NCBI RefSeq assembly: GCF_013114595.1
Contig: NZ_VTXE01000001.1
Span: 62,001-126,000, forward strand
Origin: Vibrio sp. 99-8-1
GTDB taxonomy: Bacteria; Pseudomonadota; Gammaproteobacteria; Enterobacterales; Vibrionaceae
Length of the DNA stretch: 64,000 bases
Direction: 5' to 3'
A program made the translations under genes and the position numbers. How positions within the stretch are numbered: the first letter of the stretch is position 1; each line of letters starts with the position of its first letter. The notes below the pieces were generated by a model that did no database searches, was not told the DNA's origin, and saw only the letters and a program-made list of their open reading frames with translations. Shown here piece after piece: positions 16,970 through 25,866 of the stretch.

Positions 16970-17023
16970 TCTCAAAATAGGCAGACATAGCAATTCTTAT
17001 TAGAGCGTACCATTAATGTGTAA

Positions 17024-17899
17024 CTAGTTCGTGACCTGTTTTTCTAGCAAAGCTTGTTCAATCGCAGCTAAAACGATCTTCACCGTTAATGGAATATGCT
17101 TGTTGTAAGGATGCAGCGCGTAAATCGGATTAACCGGCAGCTGATGCTGAGGAAACACATTTGATAGCGAGCCGTCCAATTGATTTAAATAGAAATCAGG
17201 CACCAACCCTATACCGGCTCCTGACTGAACCAGAGATAAGCAGGTGTAAAACGAGTTCGCAACACATCTTGCCCGGGTGGTAAAAACAAAGCTATCTAAC
17301 GTATGACTCGCAAAGCGGTGAGTAATATGTTGGCTCTGCCAAACATTCGCAATATACATAGCCTGTTCTATGTTGCCGTTGGCTATTACTCTTGGCTGAG
17401 CACACAGTACATCTCGAAATTGTCCAATTCGTCTCTGCTTAAGGCTGCTCTCATTAGAGTGTCCCACCCGTATCGCTAAATCAATGTTGTCCGCCACTAA
17501 ATCTAAATGGTGATCACTACTGATAAGAACAGGTTCAATCAAAGGATGCTGTTGTAACAACTCACCAATGACCGGAGCGACCAGCGTTTCCATTAATGCA
17601 TTTGGCGCTGTTATCCTTACTTCACCTTTAACCACTTCTAATGTCTCTTGTGCTTGTAACCAAGCACTATCAGCAACATTATTCAGCTCCTTGCACCGTT
17701 GATAAAAACTCTCCCCAGCAACCGTAAGAGACTGTCGTCGAGTAGTTCGTTTAAGCAGCACAATTCCCAACTCAGACTCAAGAGACTTTAAATGTTGGCT
17801 AACTACCGATTTGGATAGCTGCAAAGATTCTGCCGCCGAGGTTATCGACCCGGCATCTACAATATGGGCAAACAGCGACATCTGTCGTAATCTATTCAA
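17024..17899 (-). CDS. LysR family transcriptional regulator divergent from a SnoaL-like gene
   Basis: A LysR protein of about 291 residues: winged helix LFAHIVDAGSITSAAESLQL and VVSQHLKSLES at the N-terminus, co-inducer domain behind (RITAPNALMETLVAPVI, DLAIRVGHSNES). I take the TTG at 17899, which has GGA seven bases upstream and gives a normal LysR N-terminus (MNRLRQMSLF); ATG 17881 is the alternative and the frame is open to 17956. It is transcribed divergently from the SnoaL-like gene, with an ATTGT/ACAAT dyad in the shared region, so it probably controls that neighbour. Ligand unknown. Confidence 0.85.
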   Translation of the reverse strand: MNRLRQMSLFAHIVDAGSITSAAESLQLSKSVVSQHLKSLESELGIVLLKRTTRRQSLTVAGESFYQRCKELNNVADSAWLQAQETLEVVKGEVRITAPNALMETLVAPVIGELLQQHPLIEPVLISSDHHLDLVADNIDLAIRVGHSNESSLKQRRIGQFRDVLCAQPRVIANGNIEQAMYIANVWQSQHITHRFASHTLDSFVFTTRARCVANSFYTCLSLVQSGAGIGLVPDFYLNQLDGSLSNVFPQHQLPVNPIYALHPYNKHIPLTVKIVLAAIEQALLEKQVTN

Positions 17900-17902
17900 T
17901 TT

Positions 17903-17925
17903 ATTGTCCAGTATAATTAAACAAT
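17903..17925. promoter_or_regulatory. Dyad between the LysR and SnoaL-like genes
   Basis: ATTGT (17903-17907) and ACAAT (17921-17925) flank a 13-base AT-rich centre containing TATAATTAA. Spacing and position between divergent genes fit a LysR site overlapping a promoter. Confidence 0.35.
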
Positions 17926-18006
17926 CAATTCTAATACCTCTGTTTTTCAATAACAATAATATCGCTAATCTTATTGGGTATTCATTTATTTAAGGTAGAG
18001 AACATC

Positions 18007-18381
18007 ATGTCAGAAAATACAGTATTAGATGCCTGCAAAGAAGGCATTGCATTATGGCAACAAGCATTCAACAGTCAAAATGCCGCAGGCTGTGCCGCAC
18101 AATATACCCAAGATTCTATTATGAACGCACGTCCGTTCGGCGAGTTTAAGGGCAGAGAGGCGATAGAATCATTCTGGCAGAATATCATCGACCAAGGGTT
18201 TGCCGATGTCGAGTATGAAGACGTGGAGTGGCAACCACATCCAGAAGGGGGATATATTCTCACATCAAGTTGGACAATGAACAAAGCGTTTGGCGTTGTA
18301 CACCGCGAGCATTGGGTCATCGAAGAGGACGGTTGTGCTCGTCTTATTAGCGATGATTTTGAAGTACAGGGTGAGCGTTAA
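18007..18381 (+). CDS. SnoaL-like / NTF2-fold small protein
   Basis: A 124-residue protein from ATG 18007, with AAGGTAGAG upstream. It has the pattern of the SnoaL/DUF4440 NTF2-like family: helix LDACKEGIALWQQAFNSQNA, AAQYTQDSIMNARPFGEFKG, REAIESFWQNIIDQGF, then strands SSWTMNKAFGVVHREHWVIEED. Such proteins range from isomerases to ligand-binding proteins of unknown role. It is divergent from the LysR gene at 17899, its probable regulator. No signal peptide. Specific function cannot be given. Confidence 0.75.
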   Translation: MSENTVLDACKEGIALWQQAFNSQNAAGCAAQYTQDSIMNARPFGEFKGREAIESFWQNIIDQGFADVEYEDVEWQPHPEGGYILTSSWTMNKAFGVVHREHWVIEEDGCARLISDDFEVQGER

Positions 18382-18390
18382 TCTATTAGC

Positions 18391-18413
18391 TATACTCAAG
18401 TGACCTTAAGGTG
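18391..18413. repeat. Family 2 dispersed repeat, partial copy (copy a)
   Basis: TATACTCAAGTGACCTTAAG begins at 18391 and matches the ends of the elements at 46477, 49821 and 50428-50485 (reverse). It fills the gap between the converging SnoaL-like and exonuclease genes and stops at the exonuclease stop codon. Confidence 0.7.
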
Positions 18414-18416
18414 CTT

Positions 18417-19037
18417 TCACTGGCTATGAAGAAAGTTGCGCACCGACCCCTTTGGCGTCTTAGCAATTTTCTTCATTAGCGAAAAAGAAGCATCATTAAT
18501 ATTGAAATCTTGTTTCAACAGATCAACAAACACCAACCAAAGTGCTGCCGTCACTTCAGCATCCGCAAGTGCTCTGTGAAACACCCCATCATTCTCAATG
18601 CCGTGAAAACTGACTAACTCTGCTAATTTATGAGAAGGAGCATTCTGGGTTAGACGTCGAGATACCAATAAGGAACACGCAAAGTCACCATGATAACGAC
18701 GCTGAATATGGTCAAGCTCTGCATCTAAAAAACGCTTATCAAATGATGCGTTGTGAGCAACCAAATTGCTACCTTGTATAAAATCGGCAAATTCATCCAT
18801 TACTTCAGCACAGCTCGGCGCTTCACTAAGCATCTCATTACTGATTCCAGTATACCCTTCTATGAACCGACTCACTCTAAAGCCCGGATTCATTAGGCGC
18901 TGAAAGCGATCTGTAGCAACTCCTTGCTCTAATTTTACCGCACCGATTTCAATGGCACGATCACCTTGGTTAGGCGACAAACCTGTGGTTTCGAAGTCAA
19001 GTACAATAACGGAGTTAGCAGAAGAATCTAATGACAC
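18417..19037 (-). CDS. DnaQ-like 3'-5' exonuclease (DEDDh family)
   Basis: About 206 residues, a single exonuclease domain. ExoI holds [15 protein letters not shown] (catalytic DxE), Exo[17 protein letters not shown], and Exo[18 protein letters not shown] with the HxAxxDA pattern of the DEDDh subclass. This is the epsilon/PolC-type proofreading fold acting as a stand-alone exonuclease; the substrate (DNA ends or RNA) is not decided by sequence. I take GTG 19037, which has TGGA upstream; the frame extends to a TTG at 19055. Monocistronic. Confidence 0.85.
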   Translation of the reverse strand: MSLDSSANSVIVLDFETTGLSPNQGDRAIEIGAVKLEQGVATDRFQRLMNPGFRVSRFIEGYTGISNEMLSEAPSCAEVMDEFADFIQGSNLVAHNASFDKRFLDAELDHIQRRYHGDFACSLLVSRRLTQNAPSHKLAELVSFHGIENDGVFHRALADAEVTAALWLVFVDLLKQDFNINDASFSLMKKIAKTPKGSVRNFLHSQ

Positions 19038-19222
19038 AGCAATTTCCAGTAGCAATAGTTTAAGGGATGATTATCGTTCTATAGAACAGTGGCAGAGTTT
19101 ACCTTGATCGACTTTTAAGAGAAAAGTGTTTATTGGCTCTGCCAGTGTAAATTGTCTTGAAACGTGGCGTGAACACTGCCATTTACAAACTGACTTACTC
19201 ACATAGGTATAAATGCAGCTTA

Positions 19223-19774
19223 CTACTCATAATTAACAATAATCATCACATGGGTATCGCTGCTACTTGAATTTATATATCGATGCGGGTCTTTCGAATC
19301 AAATGAAATAGAACTACCAGATTTCAATTGATAACTCTTATTTTTAATCTCCATCTCTAACTCCCCTTGAGAAACAAATATTTGCTCTGTTGTGCTGTTC
19401 TCATGGCTAGTGGGATCGCAATAGTTACACCCGGGCTTAAAAGTGCCATAGAACACTTCGTATCCACTGGTAGGTGAAAAAGGAAATATACTGTGGATAA
19501 TAAAACGATCATCATCATTCTTAATCGCAATCGTGTCATCGATACTCTTTACGTCATAAAGTTTGCTAGAGTTGTCGAGTAACGTTTCTAATTTGATCTT
19601 CAGACCATTAGCTATTTTCCAAATGGTCGCAATAGTCGGCATAGACTCAGAACGTTCTATCTGGCTAAGCATGGTTTTACTCACACCTGTTCTAGCAGAA
19701 ACTTCATTGAGACTTAAACCCATTTTACTACGGGTGCTTTTGAGTTTTTCTCCTAAAACAGAAAAGTCGTCCAT
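19223..19774 (-). CDS. XRE-family regulator with C-terminal cupin
   Basis: A 183-residue protein: HTH_3 domain (about 7-62; MGLSLNEVSARTGVSKTMLS, IERSESMPTIATIWKIANGL) and a cupin barrel (about 95-180; GELEMEIKNKSYQLKSGSSI, HRYINSSSSDTHVMI). This architecture usually senses a small metabolite and controls a neighbouring transporter or catabolic gene. It is divergent from the YkvI-type gene, with a perfect 9-base palindrome between them. AAGGTGATG precedes the ATG. Likely regulator of ykvI and possibly torCA (inference). Confidence 0.88.
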   Translation of the reverse strand: MDDFSVLGEKLKSTRSKMGLSLNEVSARTGVSKTMLSQIERSESMPTIATIWKIANGLKIKLETLLDNSSKLYDVKSIDDTIAIKNDDDRFIIHSIFPFSPTSGYEVFYGTFKPGCNYCDPTSHENSTTEQIFVSQGELEMEIKNKSYQLKSGSSISFDSKDPHRYINSSSSDTHVMIIVNYE

Positions 19775-19893
19775 AATTCATCACCTTTTTTCAAATAAAA
19801 TTATTCAATATCATTGGTTCACATCAGTCTGCGTATAGTCTCAGAACATATAAGCAGAATTGACATTGATAGATCGATAAATAACACTATGTC

Positions 19894-19925
19894 GTACAGA
19901 CGGACAATATAGTGAACGTCTGTAC
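19894..19925. promoter_or_regulatory. Operator-like palindrome upstream of the YkvI-type gene
   Basis: GTACAGACG (19894-19902) and CGTCTGTAC (19917-19925) are perfect inverted arms around 14 bases. A TTGACA at 19860-19865 could be the -35 of the ykvI promoter, which would put the dyad over the transcription start, where a repressor would act. The XRE-cupin protein is the obvious candidate binder. Confidence 0.6.
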
Positions 19926-19990
19926 TTATATCAAGCTTCAAATCTAATTGAAGCTCAGTAGTTGGCATAGGTAACTTAGGAATAATAAGC

Positions 19991-21115
19991 ATGGGTAATC
20001 AAACAATGAGTTTAGACAAATTGTCGACTCAAATTGGTGCTCTATTCGCCTATTTAGTTGGTTCAGGTTTTGCTACTGGCCAAGAAACCGTGCAATTTTT
20101 CTCCGTTTGGGGCTCTATCTGGGATTCATTGCTGGTAGGTGCTATCTCGTTTTTTATGATGTATCTAACCTATTCAGCTTATGCATATGCCGGCCGGACT
20201 CGCCACCTTTGTGACTTAAAAAGTATCTCTCGGTTTTATACCGGTTCGTTAATTGGCAAGCTGTTTGAACTCTTTGCCTGGATCTTTAATGCATGTGCTT
20301 ACGTGTTTATGGTATCCGGCTTTGGAAGTGTTTTATTGCAGCAGTGGGGAATTCCGCTCTTTATAGGCTCAGCCATCGCAGTTGTTCTATCGGTAATAAC
20401 CGCCATTGCCGGACTAAACAATCTAATAAAGATCATAAGCAAACTGGGCCCATTGTTAATCGTACTCACTCTATGTATTGGTGTTATCTCTGCTAGTGAG
20501 TTCTATCCATTAATAAACCAAGGAAACCGTGCTGTCATCAACGGTGATGTTTCTGTGGTTCGCGCTGGTACAAATGCCATTAGTGCTGGTCTCTCTTATG
20601 GCGGAGCCTGTGTGCTACTTGTGTCCGCTATGGTTGGACGCATGGGATCACAATTACGTTCATACCGCTTTTACTATACTAAGATGACCATCGCGGTTGT
20701 CGCATTAGGCTTGCCTATGATTAATATTATTATGGGCCTTAACCACATTGGTAATATTGAACAAGCTAGCCATGCTCAAATACCTAACCTGTTGTTAGCT
20801 AACCATATCTTTGGTGCTATTGGTGATTTTTATGCCATTATCATATTGGTCGCAATATACAGCACACTGTGTCCTATTATTTGGACTTGTGTATCAATGC
20901 ACATTCCTAACGAAAAATGCACTCGCTATAAGCTAACCTGCATCTTTTCTGGTATTGGTGTCTATTTTATTACTCTCTTCATCCCCTACCAAACATTGTT
21001 GCACTACGTTATGACCTACTGCGGCTCTGCAGGCGCACTGGTCTGCATAGTCATTGTATCTCGCTACTTAATAGTGAAAGCAAAAGATAACAACGGCCAC
21101 TCACACTCTCTTTAA
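19991..21115 (+). CDS. YkvI-type multi-spanning membrane protein (APC-superfamily-like)
   Basis: A 374-residue integral membrane protein with about ten hydrophobic segments. The start QIGALFAYLVGSGFATGQE has the broken-helix GSGFATGQE pattern typical of the YkvI family and reminiscent of APC/NSS-type transporters (GxGxATG unwound TM1). No enzyme motif is present. AGGA lies nine bases before the ATG. It follows a promoter carrying the palindrome at 19894 and is followed after 157 bases by torC in the same direction. It may import a quaternary amine, N-oxide or amino acid, but substrate is unproven for the family. Confidence 0.75.
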   Translation: MGNQTMSLDKLSTQIGALFAYLVGSGFATGQETVQFFSVWGSIWDSLLVGAISFFMMYLTYSAYAYAGRTRHLCDLKSISRFYTGSLIGKLFELFAWIFNACAYVFMVSGFGSVLLQQWGIPLFIGSAIAVVLSVITAIAGLNNLIKIISKLGPLLIVLTLCIGVISASEFYPLINQGNRAVINGDVSVVRAGTNAISAGLSYGGACVLLVSAMVGRMGSQLRSYRFYYTKMTIAVVALGLPMINIIMGLNHIGNIEQASHAQIPNLLLANHIFGAIGDFYAIIILVAIYSTLCPIIWTCVSMHIPNEKCTRYKLTCIFSGIGVYFITLFIPYQTLLHYVMTYCGSAGALVCIVIVSRYLIVKAKDNNGHSHSL

Positions 21116-21162
21116 AAGCCATTTCATTGACAGAGATCTAATCCTCTATATTGATTAATTTG

Positions 21163-21217
21163 TCCTTTATAACGTACAATGCGTTCATTATATAGGTCTA
21201 TTGTACGTAATAAAGGA
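21163..21217. promoter_or_regulatory. Long inverted repeat around a TorR-box-like motif upstream of torC
   Basis: TCCTTTATAACGTACAAT (21163-21180) and ATTGTACGTAATAAAGGA (21200-21217) pair over 17 of 18 positions around 19 bases. The spacer begins GCGTTCATTATAT, similar to the TorR box CTGTTCATAT. The site lies 64 bases before torC. AT-rich arms and no T run argue against a terminator. Confidence 0.6.
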
Positions 21218-21280
21218 TTAATACGAACAATTCCAACTTCTGATATTTAGAAACAAAAATTAACTAATACGGTGAAAAAC

Positions 21281-22369
21281 ATGAAAAAAACAATAGTAAT
21301 TCTATTGATTGGGTTAGCAATTGGTTGGGTTACGCTCGGAGGTACGCAGGCCATAATGCATGCCACTTCTGATACTGAATTCTGTCTTTCTTGCCACAGC
21401 ATGCAAATTCCGTATGAAGAATACCAAGGGTCGATACACTTCTCCAATGCCAAAGGCATACGTGCAGAGTGTTCTGACTGCCATATTCCCTCTGAACCTC
21501 TTGACTATGTTTGGACAAAAATACGTGCATCTAAAGACATTTATCATGAGTTTGTCACTGGGAAAATTGATAGCGAAGATAAGTATGAAGAGCACCGTAT
21601 GGGCATGGCACAAATGGTCTGGGATCAAATGAAAGCCAATGACTCCGCAACTTGCCGTTCATGTCACGACTTTGTCGCAATGGATACCTACGAGCAGTCG
21701 GAAGACGCAGTCAAAATGCATGATTACGGTAAAGAGAACGGCCTTACGTGCATAGAGTGTCATAAAGGGGTCGCACACTTCCCTCCAACAGCCGAAATGG
21801 ACTCAGAAGCGTATGAGAATCTATTAGCTGAAGCACAATCCACACCCGATTCCGCCAAACATATATATACCGTCAGTTCATCTGAAATGGGAGAGCTTGG
21901 AACGATTAACCCAGCAGTATCTTTAGATGTGATAGGTGGGCAAGACGGTAAACGACAGGTTTTACTGCAAGGCTACCAAATGCTAGGAGCGGAAAAAGTA
22001 CTCTATATGGGAGAAGGACAACGCTCGATTATTGCCTCGTTAACCGAATCAGGACAAGGCCAACTAAAAGTTGGTAATTACAAAGAAGACGATTACGGTA
22101 ATAAATGGCGCACCGCCGAACTGATCGCCACAATAGAAGCTCCTGTACTGCAATCCTCTGATCCTATTTGGGCGTATGCTGAAGAGTTAGATAACGTCTA
22201 CTGCTCTGCATGTCATGCAAAAATTCCAGCGTCTCATTTCACAGTCAATGCTTGGGGTCCTGTCGCCAAAGGCATGGGAGATCGCACTGATATTTCTGAA
22301 CTGGATCTTGAAATTCTAACAAAATACTTCCAAAACCATGCGAAAGATATCGCAGGGTCGAGCCATTAA
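21281..22369 (+). CDS. torC: Pentaheme c-type cytochrome of the NapC/NirT family, TorC
   Basis: A 362-residue membrane-anchored cytochrome: one N-terminal membrane segment (about 4-24), then four CxxCH motifs in the NapC-type domain (35-39 CLSCH, 64-68 CSDCH, 125-129 CRSCH, 157-161 CIECH). A fifth (CSACH, about residue 305) sits in the C-terminal domain, the arrangement of TorC. It would pass electrons from menaquinol to TorA for TMAO respiration. ATG 21281 is chosen; a GTG lies nine bases upstream in frame. torA follows 31 bases later. No torD, torE or torSTR is present nearby. Confidence 0.92.
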   Translation: MKKTIVILLIGLAIGWVTLGGTQAIMHATSDTEFCLSCHSMQIPYEEYQGSIHFSNAKGIRAECSDCHIPSEPLDYVWTKIRASKDIYHEFVTGKIDSEDKYEEHRMGMAQMVWDQMKANDSATCRSCHDFVAMDTYEQSEDAVKMHDYGKENGLTCIECHKGVAHFPPTAEMDSEAYENLLAEAQSTPDSAKHIYTVSSSEMGELGTINPAVSLDVIGGQDGKRQVLLQGYQMLGAEKVLYMGEGQRSIIASLTESGQGQLKVGNYKEDDYGNKWRTAELIATIEAPVLQSSDPIWAYAEELDNVYCSACHAKIPASHFTVNAWGPVAKGMGDRTDISELDLEILTKYFQNHAKDIAGSSH

Positions 22370-22400
22370 CTCTGAATACTAAAACAAAAGGAACAATACG

Positions 22401-24845
22401 ATGGACAATCTTACCCGCCGTAGTTTTTTGAAAGGTACAGGTGCCACTGCCGGTGCAGTAGCTATTTCTTCGCTCGTACCGCTGAGCGTAAATGCAGAAA
22501 CAAAAGGTAAAGGTGTTTTAACCGCATCTCGTATGGGACCATTATATGCGGTAGTCAAAGACGGCCAATTAGTCTCAACTGAAGGTGCTCTGCCAAAAAC
22601 GGTACCAAATAGCCTACAGTTGACCGGGCCGGATCAGGTGCATACAAAAGCACGTATCAAGTATCCAATGGTACGTAAAAGTTATTTAGAAAATCCAGAA
22701 AACCCTGCATTACCGCGTGGTCAAGACGAATATGTTCGCGTCTCATGGGACAAAGCACTTAAGCTAATTCACGATCAACATATCCGCATTAGAGGGGAAT
22801 TTGGTGATGAATCTGTATTTGCAGGTTCCTATGGGTGGCGTTCGTCTGGCGTCCTTCATAAAGGACGTGAGCTGCTACGTCGTTATATGAGCCTAGCTGG
22901 AGGTTATACAAGCCACTTAGGTGACTATTCAACAGGGGCATCTCAGATCATTATGCCGCACGTAATGGGCTCGATTGAAGTTTATGAACAGCAAACGACT
23001 CACCCTGTTGTGATGGAAAACTCTGACGTAGTTGTACTTTGGGGAATGAACCCAATGAACACTCTGCGTATCGCATGGACATCTACAGAAAACTCAGGGA
23101 TTGAGTTTTTTCATCAACTTAAAAAGTCAGGTAAAACACTCATTTGTATCGATCCAATGCGCTCTGAAACAATCGACTTTTTTGGCGATGCAGCACAATG
23201 GATTGCACCTCATCCATACACTGATACTGCAATGATGATGGGTATTGCCTACTCTCTTGTAAATAAAAACAAGCATGATAAAGAGTTCCTAGACAAATAC
23301 ACCGTAGGGTATGACAAGTTCCAAGACTATCTTTTAGGCAAAACTGACGGCACTCCAAAAACACCTCAGTGGGCAGAAGAGATCTGTGGTGTACCAGCCA
23401 AACAGATGGAAGTTTTGGCGGATATATTCAGTTCAAATCGAACCATGCTTATGTCAGGTTGGTCTATGCAACGCCAACAAAATGGCGAACAACGCCACTG
23501 GATGCTTGCTACTCTAGCGGCTATGCTCGGACAGATTGGCCTGCCAGGTGGTGGATTTGGTCTCTCTTACCATTACTCTAACGGAGGAAACCCAACTCGC
23601 GATGGCGGCGTTCTACCGGCCATGGGAGCCACTGTAGGAAAAGCAGGAAAATCCGGTGCACGCTCAGCATCCAAAGAGGCGGTCAATGCTGTACCGGCGG
23701 CCCGTATTATTGAAGCGATTGAAAATCCGGGCATGAAGTACATGCATAACGGTCATCAACTTACCTTCCCGAATCTTAAGTTAGTGTGGTGGACTGGCGG
23801 GGGTAACTTCACTCATCATCAAGACACAAACCGACTAATTAAAGCATGGCAAAGCCTTGAGTTATCTGTTGTGTCAGAAATCTACTGGACAGCGGCAGCC
23901 AAACACGCCGACGTTGTATTACCGATTACAACATCATTTGAACGTAATGATATGACAATGACCGGTGACTACTCTAAACAACACATAGTTCCTATGCCGA
24001 AAGTCATCGACCCTCAATTTGAGTCCTTAAGCGATTTTGAAGTATTTGCGCGTATGTCTGAATTACTGATGCCCGGAGAGGGTCGAGCCATCTTTACTGA
24101 AGGCAAAGAAGAAATGGATTGGTTGAAATATTTCTATGACGAAGCCGCAAAAGGAGCAAAACGTGCTCGTGTTCGTATGCCGAAATTCCAGCAATTCTGG
24201 GAGAAAAACGAACTCATCGAGATGAAACCTAACAAGAAGAATGCTAAGTTTGTTCGTCATGAGAAATTCCGTAGCGATCCGGTAATGAATCCTCTAGGGA
24301 CACCGTCCGGTAAGATTGAGATCTACTCTAAAACCATAGAGAGTTTTGCTCTTGAAGATTGCCCAGCACATCCTACTTGGATGGTCCCCGGCGAATGGGC
24401 AGGTAACGCGAAAGAAGGAGAACTTACGCTGATCACTTCTCACTCAGCCCACCGTCTTCACAGTCAGTTTAACTACGCTAAGTTACGCGATAAGTACGCA
24501 GTAGCCAACCGCGAACCTATAACGATAAACAGTGAAGATGCTAAAGCTCGCGGAATCAAAAACGGCGATCTCGTCCGTGCGTTTAATGACCGTGGGGAAA
24601 TTTTAGTTGGTGCGTTAGTAACAGATGGCATTAAACCTGGTACCGTTTGTGTACACGAAGGAGCGTGGCCAGATCAAGATAAGAATGGTTTATGTCGCAA
24701 TGGTGGACCAAACGTACTGACTCGTGATATTCCTGCATCTCGCCTATCTAACGGCTGTGCGGCAAACTCATCATTAGTTCGTATAGAAAAATACAAAAAT
24801 TCGGCGCCTGAACTAATGGCATTTACACCACCTAAAAATGCCTAA
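22401..24845 (+). CDS. torA: Trimethylamine-N-oxide reductase, molybdopterin catalytic subunit
   Basis: An 814-residue periplasmic molybdoenzyme. The N-terminus carries a Tat signal (TRRSFLKG, cleavage after about residue 32). The DMSO-reductase-family body contains [20 protein letters not shown] and GDYSTGA, whose Ser177 is the expected molybdenum ligand. No N-terminal Fe-S cysteine motif is present, as in TorA/DorA. The C-terminal MGD-binding domain is complete ([17 protein letters not shown]). It reduces TMAO, possibly other N- or S-oxides. AAAGGAACAAT precedes the start. Paired with torC and closed by a terminator. Export would need the TorD chaperone, which must be elsewhere. Confidence 0.93.
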   Translation: MDNLTRRSFLKGTGATAGAVAISSLVPLSVNAETKGKGVLTASRMGPLYAVVKDGQLVSTEGALPKTVPNSLQLTGPDQVHTKARIKYPMVRKSYLENPENPALPRGQDEYVRVSWDKALKLIHDQHIRIRGEFGDESVFAGSYGWRSSGVLHKGRELLRRYMSLAGGYTSHLGDYSTGASQIIMPHVMGSIEVYEQQTTHPVVMENSDVVVLWGMNPMNTLRIAWTSTENSGIEFFHQLKKSGKTLICIDPMRSETIDFFGDAAQWIAPHPYTDTAMMMGIAYSLVNKNKHDKEFLDKYTVGYDKFQDYLLGKTDGTPKTPQWAEEICGVPAKQMEVLADIFSSNRTMLMSGWSMQRQQNGEQRHWMLATLAAMLGQIGLPGGGFGLSYHYSNGGNPTRDGGVLPAMGATVGKAGKSGARSASKEAVNAVPAARIIEAIENPGMKYMHNGHQLTFPNLKLVWWTGGGNFTHHQDTNRLIKAWQSLELSVVSEIYWTAAAKHADVVLPITTSFERNDMTMTGDYSKQHIVPMPKVIDPQFESLSDFEVFARMSELLMPGEGRAIFTEGKEEMDWLKYFYDEAAKGAKRARVRMPKFQQFWEKNELIEMKPNKKNAKFVRHEKFRSDPVMNPLGTPSGKIEIYSKTIESFALEDCPAHPTWMVPGEWAGNAKEGELTLITSHSAHRLHSQFNYAKLRDKYAVANREPITINSEDAKARGIKNGDLVRAFNDRGEILVGALVTDGIKPGTVCVHEGAWPDQDKNGLCRNGGPNVLTRDIPASRLSNGCAANSSLVRIEKYKNSAPELMAFTPPKNA

Positions 24846-24870
24846 CAAAGTAACAGAGCAAAATGTATAA

Positions 24871-24888
24871 AGGGAGCGAAAGCTCCCT
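24871..24888 (+). terminator. Terminator of torCA
   Basis: AGGGAGC-GAAA-GCTCCCT hairpin with a tetraloop, followed by TTTTATTAT, 23 bases after the torA stop codon. Confidence 0.88.
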
Positions 24889-24998
24889 TTTATTATGACG
24901 GTTTAGCTTGAACCAACAAACAACCACTGACTCTAGTTTTAACTTACCAACTTAATCAACAGAGTTTACCTTCGCCACCTTTTCAAACAATAACGGAA

Positions 24999-25820
24999 TT
25001 AATCTAGCTTGTTTAAATCGTCCTGAACCATAGCGTTGGACTGTTCGTGTATGGTATTTACCCGAAAACGTTTATTTGGTTCAAGTCGTTCATATTCGGT
25101 GAGGTAAATATCACTGTGGATATGCTCAGCAATCATTTTAACAATTAAGCGATTATTGGAGAATAAACCAATAGATTCTTCTCGGTTTGAGAACATTAAC
25201 GCCAGCTTCATATCAGCAACCAGCATAAAGCGGTGAGACGGATAGTCTTGCTCTTCAGTATCTGAACGAGAATATAACTCCATTTGTGGATGAGGCAAGG
25301 CCACCTTGTTAAATGAGAATCCAATAACACGGACACCACGCTCTATCGCTTCACATATCTCTTTGTCCAAAAGGGACAGATGAAAGTCAGTATTCAGGTA
25401 GATCTCTAAGCCAGCTTGATTGATCATCTCTTTGGCTTTTTGAATAAGGTTGTCAAAGCCAGAGACATTGTAAACAAACTCTTTTTCCTCATGGAGCATC
25501 ATTTTTGACAGCTCTTTTTTGAGGATATGAATGTTATCAACCGTCTTTTTTTCTATTTGGCTAAAAATCAGTTCCGGTGATTTTGCTTCGTACTCTTTAG
25601 TCTCTCCATCAGACATAAAAATGTAGCCATTTTTATACAAATTATCGATGGATGAGTAGACAGAAGAACGTGAGAGGGCAATTTCTTTAGCAATCTTGTA
25701 ACCACTAGAGCGACCATTTTTTAGCAGGTTAATATACACAAGGGCATCTGTTTTAGTGAATCCAAAATCCATTAACTTCACGACAAGCTCAGACACAAGT
25801 ATTCCTCTAATTTGTTTCAT
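24999..25820 (-). CDS. TrmB-family transcriptional regulator
   Basis: A 273-residue protein. The N-terminal winged helix (about 12-75) reads LMDFGFTKTDALVYINLLKN, SSGYKIAKEIALSRSSVYSSI, DNLYKNGYI, the TrmB pattern. A coiled segment follows (about 85-115), then a C-terminal effector domain (about 120-250). TrmB proteins bind sugars and control sugar ABC transporters, best known for maltose/trehalose in archaea; one in a gammaproteobacterial maltodextrin operon is unusual. It is the last gene of the minus operon, 46 bases after the ROK-like gene. The palindrome at 31929 is its best candidate operator. Confidence 0.85.
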   Translation of the reverse strand: MKQIRGILVSELVVKLMDFGFTKTDALVYINLLKNGRSSGYKIAKEIALSRSSVYSSIDNLYKNGYIFMSDGETKEYEAKSPELIFSQIEKKTVDNIHILKKELSKMMLHEEKEFVYNVSGFDNLIQKAKEMINQAGLEIYLNTDFHLSLLDKEICEAIERGVRVIGFSFNKVALPHPQMELYSRSDTEEQDYPSHRFMLVADMKLALMFSNREESIGLFSNNRLIVKMIAEHIHSDIYLTEYERLEPNKRFRVNTIHEQSNAMVQDDLNKLD

Positions 25821-25866
25821 ATTAAACTCTTATATAGGTTACCACTCCTTGGGAAGTGTTTGTAAA

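Noticed and set aside
19090..19144. TGGCAGAG/CTCTGCCA inverted repeat as a terminator
   Set aside because: The 39-base loop is too large and there is no T run.
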